Of a DNA stretch of 64,000 nt, positions 43,001-53,075 are shown piece after piece (position 1 is the first letter of the stretch; every line of letters starts with the position of its first letter). The notes beneath the pieces were generated by a model, which saw nothing but the letters and a program-made list of their open reading frames with translations, did no database searches and was not told where the DNA came from. The position numbers and the translations under genes are program-made. Origin of the DNA: Liolophura sinensis (Eukaryota; Mollusca; Polyplacophora; Chitonida; Chitonidae). The stretch spans positions 4,032,001 through 4,096,000 of the forward strand of contig NC_088307.1 of the NCBI RefSeq assembly GCF_032854445.1. The letters run 5' to 3'.

Positions 43001-46000
43001 AATATTGAGGGTGTTGATTCATGAGGACTAGTGAATTTAATATTGGTGATCTGAGTCAACAAATTGATCGTAGGTTAACTTGACTTTAACCACCGTAACT
43101 TCATTTCTTGAAGACCTATGTTGATATTTTAGTTACAGTCAACTTCCAACTACAGACCCTTGTTGGAAGAAGGCCCTGTCTGAAAACCCAGCCATAACTC
43201 GAGGTCTAGGACACTAGGGCTCAGGATCTGTTGTGGACTTTAGTCAGACTTAGTCTTATTTTGTGGCACTGTCCCTGAACATAGATTTGAAAGCCAGTAT
43301 TCAAGTTTCCTTGTAAAAGAGTGAAAATTTCAAAGGTTAATCACCATGTTGGCAATTTTGAAATTAAGACTGAGTGTGACTCTGTCTCCCTTGTTTCTTC
43401 ACCCTCTGCCGCCCTCGTTTTTTCACAGCGGCCTGAGCTTCAGTCAGAGTGTCCTTGAAGACAGATCGCCTGAGGTCATGGCTACCATTCGCTGTCAGCG
43501 ATTGGTCAATCATGGGAAATGGATCGCGGAACAGTTTCCTAGCCTGAACTTGCTGAATGTAAAGGAGGAGAAGCCGGGGCGTGTCCACTTCAGCTCTGCC
43601 ACGCCCATGGTCAAGGTCGTACCAGGTAAAATACGTACCTGTTATGACTGAGTTCTTCAGTCTCCTCACACCATAAAACTGGCACACACAGGAAATTAAG
43701 ACACAACTCGGCTCAATCCACCTTTCATTGTCGGCGGTTAACTTTTCTGTTGGAGAAATAGAGAAAAAGGGACATCAGACATGTCATGTGTATGCAGTTG
43801 GGGTTTAAAGCCATGCATGGTTCAGGCGTCTGGTACCAACTCTGTACAATCAGTTGAGTTGTAAAACCATATATGGTTATGGCGTCTGGTACCAGCTCTG
43901 TTCAATCAGTTGAGTTGTAAAACCATATATGGTTCCAGCGTCTGGTACCAGCTGTGTACAATCAGTTGAGTTGTAAAACCATATATGGTTCCGGCGTCTG
44001 GTACCAGCTGTGTACAATCAATTGAGTTGTAAAGCCATACATGGTTCCGGCGTCTGGTACCAGCTGTGTACAATCAGTTGAGTTGCGTCTTGAGCTCCCG
44101 TGTATGCCTAGCTTTATGGACATCGTGCATATAGACATATGACTTTTATCGACAGTTGTTGCGGAATGCTGTGCATTTGTGATTACTGGTCCTGGTCCAA
44201 AGGATCTCAGTATTCAACTTGTGTTTGATCATCTACAACTTCAGGAAATATGGAACTGTGCTTGTTATTTGGTTGTGAGTCCGTTTTCATGCTGCGCTGT
44301 GCTTACTTTTATTAAAACCTTTACAAGATTTATATGCAAAATTGTTGGAAACTGTTAATGCAGTCATATTTGCAATACAGTATCATTCAGCAAGTAGGAT
44401 GTAGTTTTTTTTTTGAAGAATTGAATGTGACATTTTTAATGACAGTTTGAAATTTACAACTTCTTATGTGTTCAGTTGCATGCACCATATTCATGCTGGG
44501 AACACATGGGAAAATGGGCCAGTAACTTAACAAAGGTTGATGGTTTAGGAAGGCAGCTGTGGTCCAGTCATAAAACTGACTGCCATCATAGTATGGTATT
44601 AAAGAACAATCAAATAGATAAAATAAATATTCATGCTGCATATGTTATTGAAGCCCTATTTTACTCTCCCTGCAGTGAACACAGAGCAGAGTAACACCCC
44701 AGAGAGGAAGACCGTTCGCCAGAATGTGGCTATCCAGGTACGTTAGAAGATGTGAACAATGTCAGTTTTGTTCCCTGATCAGTTCAAGAATGTTTTTCAT
44801 AGGTTTATCAAAGAGTCTGTACCTAAAGTTTTTGATCAGTGACATGGAAACAATTTCCTGAATTTTATCGAAGTGGATTAACAGCAGTAACTTACACATA
44901 CAACAAATCAATTAAAGTCAACACAGTCAAGCAGTGTGAACCAGAGCTCTTATTTAAATTATGTTGTAGGAAGCTCTCGTATGAATTTTACATACGTTTT
45001 ACAACAGAGCTCATCGAATGAATTTAAACACATCACTGGCCTCACTTCTTCAGAATACTTGAAGATGTATCACATTCTTTGTTCTGTGGAGATGTCACCT
45101 TGCGGTCGCCTTGAGTTCAAACCCAGATCAAGCTGATTTCCTCTTCGGCCGCATATGGAAAGGTCTGTCAGCCGCCTGTGGATGGTTGTGAGTTCCCCCA
45201 GGCTCTACTCTGTTTCCTCCCAACATAATGCTGGCCGACGTTGAATAAGTGAAGTACTCCTGAGTACAAGATAAAACACCAATCAAATAAATAAATAAAT
45301 CCAATACATTATAGCACAGCACTTTGTATTTGCAAAGATTTCTAGAAACCAAGTATTTCAAGGTGTCCCTTTGATGTCAGGTTCTGTTTATTACACAAAC
45401 AATTCATACTAGGGTCAAGTTTAAGAAAATAGGGATCAAGGAAATTATAATAGTAACAATGGAAATCTAATTTTAGGCCATCATTCAAAAACAGAAAGGA
45501 AACGAAACCTCTCCCGAGAGATCTCCAGCCAACGAAAGCTGTCAACAGGTTTGTAACAAGCTTTCTGATTCGTCAAACTTTTCCAAAGCTTAATGTTCAA
45601 TGATTGAAAGATACAATTTGTTAAAAATCATTGAATTCTTATGCATTGAAGCCAAATATATTTAAAATTTGTAATACAGGCATCCACTGCCACTGCTATT
45701 AAAATACAAATTTCCTTTTCACCTGTAAGGTTTGGATAGTCCAGAAATGAAAGTTCAGATGTCTGGGAAGAAAATGGCTGTGATAGTTATAATGACAGGT
45801 TTTGTTATGATAGGATTTGTCAGTTCTTATTACAGTTTGGCATTGCAACTGTAGCTACACAGCCCATTCACACCACATCTTGTAGTATCGTAACTCTTAT
45901 TCCTTTTGTTCCAGAAATATTCTCATGGAAAAACTATATGTTATGTTGCAGACAAAGACCTCAAAAGATGGTAAGAGTGATGGACTATCGCCTACAAAAT

Positions 46001-49000
46001 ACCTTCTTGGGACGCCGATGAAAGACCCGCAGTTCATGAAAACTTCAGGGGGACACAGTTCTGGCACCTCCCAGCAGGCTACGTCTCCCTCCACAACAAC
46101 CGCACGCGTGACTTTCCAGCTCCCGGCTCAGCAGTTATCTCCCCAATCACAGAAACAATCTATCGAAAAACCGCCAGGGCAGTCTGGGAAGGACAGTAAG
46201 CAGTACCAGTCCAGGCACAGTGACCTTAACAAGCCCCTGGGGGCGCAGTACCGCCAGATGCAGCATCAGCAGCAGATGAAACAGCTCAAGATGCAACAAC
46301 AGCAGCAGCAGTTGCAGGCCCTGCAGCAGCAACAACAACAACAGCTGAAAATGCAGGAGCAGCAACAACAGCAAAAGCAACAACAACAACAACATCAGTC
46401 AAACATGTCTGCCTGGCCAAGTCAGAACCAGACAGGCCCCCAACAGGGAAACTATCAGTCTGAGGGCATGTCAGGTCCCCAAGGCAACCCAAACAGTCTC
46501 ACTATGACTCAGAGACAGATGCTGATGCAAAAGCAGTTTGAGGCCCTTCAGAAAATGGGTGCATCGCCACAGGCGCCCCCCCCACCCGGGCAGAGTCTTC
46601 CACCAGACAGCCCCGCCTCCCATGCTGCAATGATGGCAAGTCAGCAACAGCTGCTCAATGCGATGGCAACGCTTCATCAACAACAACAGCAACAGCAGCA
46701 GCAGCAGCAACGCCAGCAACAACAGCATCAGCAGCAGACCTCCCCACTTCTCCAGCAACAACCTCCTCCTCCTCATCAGCAGCTTGGTCCACGGCAGATT
46801 CACCCACGGCAACAGCACCCACAACTAGGGTCGCCCCAGTCGTCTCCGCAACAAGGGCACGCGCTACAGCGTGGGTCAGTTCCCCGCCAACAACAACAGC
46901 AGTCCTCGCAGGCATCCTTCCCCGGGCACATGTTTATGCACCAGCGCTTCGCCTCGGCTCGCCAGCAGCACCCATCCCTGCAGTTCAGGGGTCAGGGGTC
47001 GCAGGTTTTGCCGGGGCTGGGACCGTCACAGGGAACAGACAGACAGATGCCCGGGAAGTTCACCCCGAATGATGTGATGAACCCGGCCATGTTCCTTAAA
47101 AACTACCCGACCAACTTCCCATTCCCATTCTCCCAAGCTGCTGGTCCCATGGCTAATCAACACTCGGCTAATGTTGGCTCTCCGCATCCTATAGGAACCC
47201 CACCAGGGGGCGCTGGGCTCCATGGTCCAGGTGATGAGAGAGAAATGATGGCGGGCATTGCTAAGCTTTCCGTACAGGTATGTTTGTCTGTGGATTTGGT
47301 CTGTCTTGATTCCAGGCATTGCCCTTTCTGTTAATACTGGAAGCGATGATATGTGCGGTAGAATAGCCACGCATATCATAGACATTTCAAGATCACAGTC
47401 ATTATTTTCAAGGAGAGCCCCCGCTGGTTCATTGGCTGAATGGTTGAATGGCTGTTCTTGCTTCAGTGAGTCAGCTTCTGGCCAGTGAGGTCACAGGGTT
47501 GAATATCGCTCTTACTGCTTCAACTGCAGTCTTAACTAAGAAGGTTTCTCTGGTATCTAAGGCTTGTCTTTCGAAACATTCAGCATCAGTATAATGCTGT
47601 AGATATGTATAATTTGCACATGGTAGCGTTAGGCCCTCAAAACAAAATTCTGTTCGGGGGTAAACCAACCCAATCAGAATAAATATTTTTTTCATTCTGG
47701 TCTGTGACAGAGATAGGGATTTTAAAGAAATTAACATAGATAGAAGAAAGAAAACATAAAATTCCCCTAGATTACTTTAGATATGGTTAGCTCTAATGAT
47801 CATATTTTTAATGTTGGCCTTAACTTTCTTCTTTAAAAGGGCTCCCAGGTGGAGGTTTACCTCACAAACTGACGTTGGTTTACCTCACCCACTGACCCTG
47901 GTTTACCTCATCCACTGACCTTGGTTTACCTCGTCCACTGCCCTTAGTTTACCTCACCCACTGCCCTTGGTTTACCTCATCCACTGATCTTTTTTTACCT
48001 CACCCACCGACCTTGGTTTACCTCACCCACTGCCCTTGGTTTACCTCACCCACTGACCTTGGTTTACCTTGTCCACTGACCTTGGTTTAGCTCACCCACT
48101 GAGGTTGGTTTACCTTGTCCACTGACCTTGGTTTAGCTCACCCACTGAGGTTGGTTTACCTTGTCCACTGACCTTGGTTTACCTTGTCCACTGACCTTGG
48201 TTTACCTCACCCACTGACCTTGGTTTCCCTCACCCACTGATCTTGGTTTACCTCGTCCACTGCCCTTAGTTTATCTCACCCACTGCCCTTGGTTTACCTC
48301 ATCCACTGATCTTGGTTTACCTCACCCACCGGCCTTGGTTTACCTCATCCATCGCCCTTGGTTTACCTCACCCACTGACCTTGGTTTACCTCACCCACTG
48401 ACCTTGGTTTCTTCCACTTAATGCCTGACCACCATTGTATAAGTGAAGTTTCGAGTATGACATTTATCATTAATACGGCAAAGAAATGAATCGTCAAGGA
48501 TCCATACGATGGCCTATTAATGGGTGCTAACTTAAAACTCTTCTGTAATTGAAGTATCGTTTGGCATGTACAACCAGAGAACCACTGTATCCAGTCCACT
48601 AGCATAAAGATTAACAAGAGTGATTTTTTCTTCACTCATTTTCCATGCCACAGCATGAATGTGTTTCATACATGGTATAAATAAGTTTGCTGTATATCTT
48701 ATTTCCATAACACTGTATTAAGGTTGGTGGCTTACCCCAGACATTTCTCCGGCCGTAAGTGGGAAGGTCTGCCAGCAACCTGTGGATGGTCGTGGGTTTC
48801 CCCTGGGCTCTGCCCGATTTCCTCCCACCATAATACTGGCCACTGTCATATGAGTGAAATATTCTTGAATACGGCGTAAAACGCCAGTCAAATAAGTAAA
48901 TAAATACCTGAGGCATTCTACTTTCTCTGCCCATGAAAATGACCACTGTCATATTAGTGAAAAAATCCTGCATGTGGCATTAAACAATCAGGCTGTCTCA

Positions 49001-51351
49001 TTTCCAGTTTTCTCCTATTTCCCTATCCCTCCCATGTTCCACCCTGGCTAAACCCATGAATCAAACCAATCTATCCATTACACTGTTTAAGCAGGTTCGT
49101 GTTGACAAAATTATGGAGTGACATGGATCTTCTGGGGTTTGTGCCATTGTTTTACTGATGGACATTTTCTTGTATTTTCAGCACTCCAGAAACACTCCTC
49201 AGGGTCCTTCCCCCTCCAGACTAAACCACATGGACGCCACCTCTGATGTAAATACTTTGAAATCACAATACATACAGATATACAGTTATTATTGTCTTAG
49301 GGTTAAGCCTGAGTTTCTGCTGAATGTGGAGCTATACCTTGACAGACATTGATCTGATATAATTTGATATCCACTTTGCTTGTTTTAGGAGCTCTCTTAT
49401 GAACCTTACCTCTTTTGTCAAACAGGCATTTAACACTAAATAGGTGTCATTTGTGAATAAAAACTGGGAAATTTAGTTCTTGCATGAACTGTGGAGTGAA
49501 TCCAGTTAGCACATGCTTTGGCCCGGAGTTTTTTAGTGTGAAAACATGGGAATATTTTTGTTGAGATAACCACTATTGCCATTTGTCTGTTTCTTGTTTT
49601 CCAGTCCATGATGTTAAACAAGTCAGACGGTCCTCAGGTTACAGATGGGTGAGTGGGTTACTTTGTCGTTGGAACACTTTGTAGATTTTAGTTTTATTGT
49701 CTTCCATCAGAAAGGATAAAGGTGCTTTGAAAAAATAAGTATTCTTAAATACTGTGGGAAAACAGTTCAAATAAGTAAGTAAAATACGTAAATTAATTTT
49801 ATTTATATATCATATTCTTTAGAGACATACTTAATGTGTATTCCTTGTGGTTCATGTTTCATGTCATCTCTTTCCTGCAGCCCTCGTAATATGTTCAAGG
49901 GAGAAGGAGGGGGAGACCTAGTAGGACCTGAGAACGCTCAGCAGGGGACTTATTCGCTGTTCAGCAGTACGCCTTGGTCTGTGCAGATATCATCGGCTGG
50001 AGACTCTAAAAGTAAGAACATAATACTTTCACTTTCAGAAAGGAGGTTACTTTCACTTTTGCTGTGTTATGGGGCCCTAACCTGATCCTTCAACTCTTCA
50101 ACATCTGCTGGAACAACAACAACAAAGACAGCAATGTGTTTTTTTTTTCATTAAGCCTTGATAATCTTCTCCTGTGGTGGTTTATCCTATTTGCAGTTCA
50201 TGGAAAATCACTGTAATAGGTTTTTCTGCCGGCAGTATGACACATGTGTACATGATGAGCTCACTGTACAGGTGAAAGTATGTGTGTCATTTGTGCCAAA
50301 GTTCATAAGTTACTTGCCAGAACCCAGTGGTTTACTCCTTGGAGTCTTACTTACTCCACTCTTCCTAAAACAGACCACCACAGAAGTGATAGATGGAGAG
50401 TGAATGATGACGGTTTAATCTTGTCTGTTTTAGTTTTGCATACACATTAAACTGACTGCAGTTGTATAGGTGAAATATTCTTAAGTACAGCATTGAACAC
50501 CACTCAAATAAAAACTAATCAAATAAATTTGTTGAACTTTTTTTTTGTGTGCAGGTTTAGGATCCTCTCCATTCTCGTCTCAGGCCAGCAGCATGAGGAA
50601 TTCTCCTGACCCATTGTCCGAACTCCTGCCAGGGGAGGCAACCCTGGGCTCTGGGTTTAACCTGGGACTTGGGTTTGGGACCGGTGATAATCACTGGGGT
50701 CTACAGGGACCTGGTCCTGACCACACCAGCCAGGTCATGAACAGCAACATGCAGGTCCATGTAAGTCTGCACCACTGTGTAAACTGTGTAGCAAAACTGT
50801 AACTATGCAGCACCACTGTAATTATGGAGCACCACTGAAACTATGTAGCTCTGTAACTTTGGTAACGTTGAACTGATTCTCTCAGATTTACTGTTATAAA
50901 TGTAAAATTTGTATATGAATGAGTTCTTTAAGAGGAAATCGATTTCAGAATGCAAAACTTAGTGTCAAATCTTCTTCCATTTCTTTTTTTGTTTATGTCC
51001 ATATAGATTACGGAAAACAAAAATACTGTTTCTGCACTTTTCAAACAAGGCGACGTATTGAATTAACAATTGGCATATGGCTTCACTATAACGAGTTACA
51101 GGTCAAGCTGATTTGTGAAAATTTCGTTTTGGTCATGTTAGTTGTTATGGACTTTGACATAGCTATTATTCTGATGGCTCAGTCTGGTACGGAATTTTTT
51201 TTGTTTGGTGTTTAACACCATGGTGATAAATGTTGATTTTGAAATGAGCCTCACTATTTTGTTACAGTCACTATGGTCCTCACCTGGCCCTTCACCGCTC
51301 CAGCGTCTGCTGGAACAACAGCGCCAACATCGGCAAAATGACCCACACTGA
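31092..51351 (+). CDS. SMG7: SMG7, nonsense-mediated mRNA decay factor (23 coding exons)
   Basis: SMG7 binds phosphorylated UPF1 through a 14-3-3-like TPR domain and passes the mRNA to deadenylation and decapping. Coding exons I could join: 31092-31117, 33018-33049, 34085-34202, 34798-34858, 35140-35211, 35536-35614, 36367-36459, 38453-38524, 39256-39409, 39681-39763, 40226-40456, 41082-41229, 41936-42027, 42839-42905, 43429-43625, 44676-44737, 45477-45548, 45952-47277, 49182-49247, 49605-49648, 49881-50011, 50555-50760, 51268-51351. They sum to 3516 bases, 1171 residues, with every junction in phase and GT-AG. Length is close to vertebrate SMG7. Family marks: LEYALDKKVEQ and WNHAFKNQ (Lys65, the phosphopeptide-binding lysine), ARYR after the exon 7-8 join (Arg162/164), GQPYNQLAIL, IFYYIRSL, and the C-terminal LWSSPGPSPLQRLLEQQ. 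Exon 18 is Gln-rich. The start is the first ATG after the promoter and matches the MS-x-QxLRQAE pattern. Exons 19-20 are least certain. Confidence 0.93.
32525..32870. repeat. Degenerate about 47-bp minisatellite in SMG7 intron 1
   Basis: About seven diverged copies of a unit built around gatcattacaaccatatgaagtcagcattgagttt. Spacing is irregular. No coding sense. Confidence 0.6.
33353..33815. repeat. 20-bp repeat in 60-bp higher-order units, SMG7 intron 2
   Basis: The monomer is close to aaatctaagtattgatgttt. Three monomers form a 60-bp unit in which the third carries atttgtgtttatatc. About seven units follow, nearly in register with the 60-base lines of the record. Confidence 0.9.
34172..34620. 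repeat. Decayed tandem copies of the exon 3 / intron 3 junction
   Basis: The end of exon 3 plus its donor (ctctggacaagaaagtgg, aacaagaactgtaagtag) recurs with substitutions at about 34235-34270, 34300-34325, 34470-34510, 34517-34560 and 34575-34610. The last copy keeps an intact ct|gtaagtag (GT at 34603). See findings. Confidence 0.7.
35640..35915 (+). mobile_element. SINE with degraded (AATAAA)n tail, SMG7 intron 6
   Basis: It has a tRNA-like start (ccactgtggcagaggggttagcatgc), then 'caagtccacggactcatgctgg', 'tggtttcctaccaccatactgctg' and 'gtataagtgaaatattcttgag'. This copy suggests that the tailed family also has a tRNA-like 5' head. Confidence 0.75.
36420..38125. repeat. Exon 7 / 5' splice-site minisatellite, SMG7 intron 7
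   Basis: Unit of about 49-60 bases (first period 59): catctgtcaatattgtctag, tccatctgggggatatag, gtaaggatagcacaggtgtga. The first unit is the last about 40 bases of exon 7 together with its real donor at 36460; about 30 further units follow. Most keep a GTAAGG-type donor preceded by AG. See findings. Confidence 0.95.
39085..39210 (+). mobile_element. SINE fragment with (AATAAA)n tail, SMG7 intron 8
   Basis: Contains the gggtcgtgggtttccc, ccaccataatgctgg, ataagtgaaatattcctgag and caccaatcaaataaataaa segments. The tail ends 46 bases before exon 9. Confidence 0.85.
40010..40160 (+). mobile_element. Degraded SINE tails, SMG7 intron 10
   Basis: Two worn tails in tandem (taggtgaaatattttttgg with gtaaataaataaa; then gtgtaaagccccagtaac with taaataaatt). 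The second ends 66 bases before exon 11. Confidence 0.6.
40960..41072 (+). mobile_element. Degraded SINE, SMG7 intron 11
   Basis: Reads ctggccgtcatcgcatgagtg, aaatttgtttagcatggcat, then attaaataaa. It ends about 10 bases before exon 12, so part of the acceptor region of exon 12 derives from the SINE or touches it. Confidence 0.6.
41480..41790 (+). mobile_element. tRNA-derived SINE, SMG7 intron 12
   Basis: Best preserved copy. Box A is ggtggcctaagggttaaagc, box B gggatcaaaccc, then gggtcacaccaaagactt, the body (gcgcttagagaggtcagggc, gactgggtggggtgtcatgt, acttcagtgacggcagcac) and a catacac end. Confidence 0.85.
43805..44095. repeat. About 59-bp minisatellite, SMG7 intron 15
   Basis: Five units of the form ggttccggcgtctggtacca, gctgtgtacaatcagttgag, ttgtaaaaccatata. 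Each holds the palindrome accatatatggt (some worn), so each unit can fold. Confidence 0.85.
44490..44640 (+). mobile_element. Degraded SINE tail, SMG7 intron 15
   Basis: Shows actgactgccatcatagta, tggtattaaagaacaatc and a aaatagataaaataaat tail. The tail ends about 47 bases before exon 16. Confidence 0.5.
45100..45300 (+). mobile_element. SINE with (AATAAA)n tail, SMG7 intron 16
   Basis: Near full length: the tRNA-like ttgcggtcgccttgagttcaa start, 'aggtctgtcagccgcctgtgg', 'tttcctcccaacataatgctgg', 'caccaatcaaataaataaat'. Confidence 0.85.
45915..45951 (+). other. Alternative acceptor segment before SMG7 exon 18
   Basis: A better pyrimidine tract and AG (ccttttgttccag) end at 45914, 37 bases upstream of the AG at 45951 (atgttgcag) that keeps the frame. 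Use of the upstream AG adds 37 bases and gives TGG-TAA about 20 codons later. Confidence 0.5.
45952..47277 (+). CDS. SMG7: SMG7 exon 18, Gln-rich low-complexity region
   Basis: Encodes residues 554-995. After a short Ser/Thr/Lys segment it is dominated by Gln runs (about 46255-46410 and 46670-46900), with Pro, His and Ser, and then a Phe/Pro/Gly-rich end. It corresponds to the disordered Gln/Pro-rich central and C-terminal part of SMG7, which in human works with deadenylase recruitment. CAG and CAA are mixed, so the runs are not pure triplet expansions. Minus-strand ORFs (poly-Leu, poly-Val) are shadows. Confidence 0.9.
47850..48415. repeat. 23-bp minisatellite, SMG7 intron 18
   Basis: About 25 units of ttggtttacctcacccactgacc with variants (cgtccactgccc, agctcacccactgagg). 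Variant units recur in the same order, which indicates block duplication. Confidence 0.95.
48720..48905 (+). mobile_element. SINE with (AATAAA)n tail, SMG7 intron 18
   Basis: Full-looking copy: 'ctccggccgtaagtgggaagg', 'gatggtcgtgggtttcccc', 'ctcccaccataatactgg', 'gtgaaatattcttgaatacgg', 'aataagtaaataaat'. Confidence 0.9.
50440..50530 (+). mobile_element. SINE 3' end, SMG7 intron 21
   Basis: Reads ggtgaaatattcttaagtac, agcattgaacaccactc, then two worn tails separated by aaaactaatc. It ends 26 bases before exon 22, and actaatc is a good branch-point match inside the element. Confidence 0.75.
50761..50870. repeat. Short 20-26-bp repeat at the start of SMG7 intron 22
   Basis: About four copies around gcagcaccactgtaattatg begin directly at the donor. 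Copies are degraded. Confidence 0.5.
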
Positions 51352-53075
51352 ACTATCACAGAAATGTCCTTTTGAGGATGAGGTCAGAGGTCACGGTTAC
51401 TGCGGTGACAAACACCTGCAATGATCACACATCATTGAATAATCATCGTAAGACGAGTTTCAGAAGCCAAGTCGATGTGATATCTAATACACAGCCAGTG
51501 AATGGCAAGGATCGTCAGCAACCCGGAAGCAAGAAAAATCTGTCTTGTGCGTGAAATGATGTATTAACTGCCATTTTAGATTCCTTGAATAGTAGAAAGG
51601 AACCAGATATACCCATGTGGTGAGATGATAGAAAAAAAAAAGCTGAAATGAGTGCGAAGAGCGCCCCCTTGGTTCTGTCTGACAAGGGGGAAAACTCTTT
51701 TCATAAACTGGGATGTACAGGGATTATGACAAGAGCTATATCTGTTCATTGAGGAATTGGTGATGGTGTTGATAGGTCAGTATAAACTATCCTTATTTTT
51801 TAAGCCACCAGCTACCTGGAGCAGGTCGCAGTATGGCCTGATGGTTCATGTATAAAGGTACTTATGTCATTCTAAGAGACAACTTTTCAGCGAATTCAGT
51901 CGTGCAAGTATTGGAAGATTTGCACATCACAACCAGATGCTGACTCGACAAATTACCTGTGAATTGTTTTGACACTGTACACTGTTATGACTGTACATTT
52001 GGCAGATCATACAACTGTACCTGTGGTTTCATTGGAGAAAGCTGCAGGAAATGGGATTATATTAAAAGAAGGAGATGTTGTTGTTAGGTGGAGCAGAAAG
52101 TATGCGCAGTTCGCCAGGTGTGACTAGGGCTTAGAAATGGATTTTCTCTCCATTTTTCTACTTTACTTGTGTATGTAATGCACACCGGTGGGTGGAATCA
52201 AAGAAAGTGTCATGGGGAGTTCAGAAGGATATCCAGCTTTACTCTATCTTTTTGCTTTTTGTTTTAAAATTTTTTTCTTCATATAGGTACACAAGCACTT
52301 CACTAGCAGCCTGATTATTCATGCAGATGTCATTTTTTTATGCTGAAGGAACTTAAGAAAAAGAGAGACTGTTTTGGGCACCTGAATAGGACAGTCAACC
52401 TGTTTTGAACTCGTGGATTAGGCTTTGTACCTGTTGTGGACACCTGGATAAGGCACTGTACCTCTTTTAGATACATGGATTAGGCACTGTACTTTTTTCT
52501 GACTTCTGGAAGTGGTTGAAAGGTTGGTGTATGTTATTATTATTGTGTGAAAAATGAGCATATTACACAGGAGTACAAGGTGTGTCGTGGCTATTAAAGG
52601 CTTGATTATAGGAAGCCAAATGAAAATGAAGGCCAGCACCTATAATGATGGCATTATCAAATGTTAAGATGAATGCAAAAAGTAATATGTGAAAATGTGT
52701 AACATAACTGAAATTGTAAACAATACATAAAGGTTGAACTTGGACAGTTGTGCTGACTGGATTCAAAATTGTTGTCAGTTTGCTTGTGATAACTTCATGG
52801 GGAAAAAAGGGAGACAATTTTATCAGTGCTGTATGTTGGGATGTTGTTTAGCAATTTTATGATAATATGTAGAGTATTGTTTATCAGAATTCATGAGTGG
52901 AAAGAAAAGACAGCAAGACCACCAACTTATTCATGTGTCCATGTATTTTGGCATGTACCTTGACATGGTTATCTCCCCTCCTCCAGGAACGTCATTCTCC
53001 ATTGGTACAGTGGGATCTGTAGTACGAGTCAAGAAATATTATATATGAATAAATTATATATAAATTTTACTGTGA
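51352..53075 (+). other. SMG7: Probable SMG7 3' UTR
   Basis: Runs from the stop codon at 51349-51351 to the first canonical AATAAA I see at 53048-53053. No long ORF. A longer UTR using a later signal is possible. Confidence 0.45.

Noticed and set aside
46147-46915. Poly-Leu and poly-Val/Ala minus-strand ORFs
   Set aside because: Shadows of the Gln-rich SMG7 exon 18.
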